From Streptomyces cellostaticus (GTDB lineage: Bacteria; Actinomycetota; Actinomycetes; Streptomycetales; Streptomycetaceae), in NCBI RefSeq assembly GCF_001513965.1, contig NZ_KQ948046.1, positions 2,341-66,340 on the forward strand: DNA of 64,000 bases. The letters run 5' to 3'. The position numbers and the translations under genes are program-made. The notes under the pieces were generated by a model that ran no database searches, was not told the origin of the DNA, and worked only from the letters and a program-made list of their open reading frames with translations. This document shows positions 63,943 to 64,000 of this stretch, one piece after another. How positions within the stretch are numbered: position 1 is the first letter of the stretch; every line of letters starts with the position of its first letter.

Positions 63943-63996
63943 GTCTTAAACGCTTGTCTAGAACGTTTGTGTAGGTCATGCGTCTAGGACGGTTGT
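63943..63996. promoter_or_regulatory. Three GTCTNRNACGNTTGT operator-like repeats
   Basis: GTCTTAAACGCTTGT (63943-63957), GTCTAGAACGTTTGT (63956-63970) and GTCTAGGACGGTTGT (63982-63996) are near-identical direct repeats upstream of the MFS gene. The region is AT-richer than its surroundings and probably overlaps divergent promoters. A regulator gene may begin beyond 64000. Confidence 0.65.
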
Positions 63997-64000
63997 ATGG

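Overview
The window is a GC-rich actinobacterial chromosome segment, almost certainly Streptomyces. The support is strong GC bias at third codon positions, many GTG starts, TGA/GTG start-stop overlaps, large antisense shadow frames, and two intergenic repeat families that I recognise from Streptomyces. From memory, the gene order (glycine riboswitch-gcvT-gcvH-glyA-sdaA, peptide ABC transporter, cysteine desulfurase-mnmA, ligA, rmdB, gatCAB, ilvBNC, serA) matches the conserved chromosome core around ilvB in Streptomyces coelicolor. No rRNA, tRNA, CRISPR array, intact transposon or prophage was seen.

Layout. 0-2.8 kb: an unrecognised 719-residue protein and a decayed PIN-type toxin-antitoxin pair. 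2.8-7.5 kb: a minus-strand glycine/serine catabolic cluster (gcvT, gcvH, glyA, sdaA) behind a tandem glycine riboswitch. 7.6-10.2 kb: a small P-loop kinase-like protein and two SseB-like proteins. 10.5-18.3 kb: an oligopeptide ABC transporter (permease, lipoprotein, permease, two ATPases) followed by a secreted M1 aminopeptidase, which could feed it with peptides. 18.4-24.9 kb: a TRIC/UPF0126 membrane protein overlapping tail to tail with a membrane-anchored esterase, a thioesterase, a WYL regulator facing a DinB-like protein, a glycine-rich lipoprotein, and a FabR-like TetR regulator facing two tiny membrane proteins. 25.1-28.5 kb: cysteine desulfurase, a muramoyl amidase and mnmA, with an orphan TPP-riboswitch-like RNA between the first two. 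28.5-34.2 kb: a hydrolase, a DUF427 protein, a LOG-family protein, a short-chain dehydrogenase, a MetE-like protein and ligA. 34.4-36.7 kb: a membrane GGDEF-EAL protein (rmdB). 36.8-38.3 kb: a TetR regulator facing a DUF4267 membrane protein and a cupin. 38.4-42.0 kb: gatC, gatA, a small protein and gatB. 42.1-49.9 kb: membrane proteins, an MMPL transporter, an acetyltransferase and a large LuxR-family ATPase regulator. 49.9-53.2 kb: a PQQ-type sugar dehydrogenase lipoprotein, an aldo-keto reductase and a hydroxyacid dehydrogenase. 53.6-56.6 kb: a second c-di-GMP protein with a degenerate EAL domain. 56.6-62.3 kb: ilvB-ilvN-ilvC behind a peptide attenuator, then serA. 62.4-63.9 kb: an MFS exporter with a repeat-containing operator region at the window end.

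The metabolic logic is amino-acid centred: glycine cleavage and serine deamination, peptide uptake, branched-chain amino-acid and serine synthesis, and sulfur transfer to tRNA. Two c-di-GMP proteins, linked in this genus to development, sit about 17 kb apart. The most unusual element is the minus-strand RNA at 26328-26521. It carries the conserved TPP aptamer sequences, is closed by a 13-bp helix running almost directly into a U6 tract, and has no gene downstream in its own direction; it points into the 3' end of the cysteine desulfurase gene.
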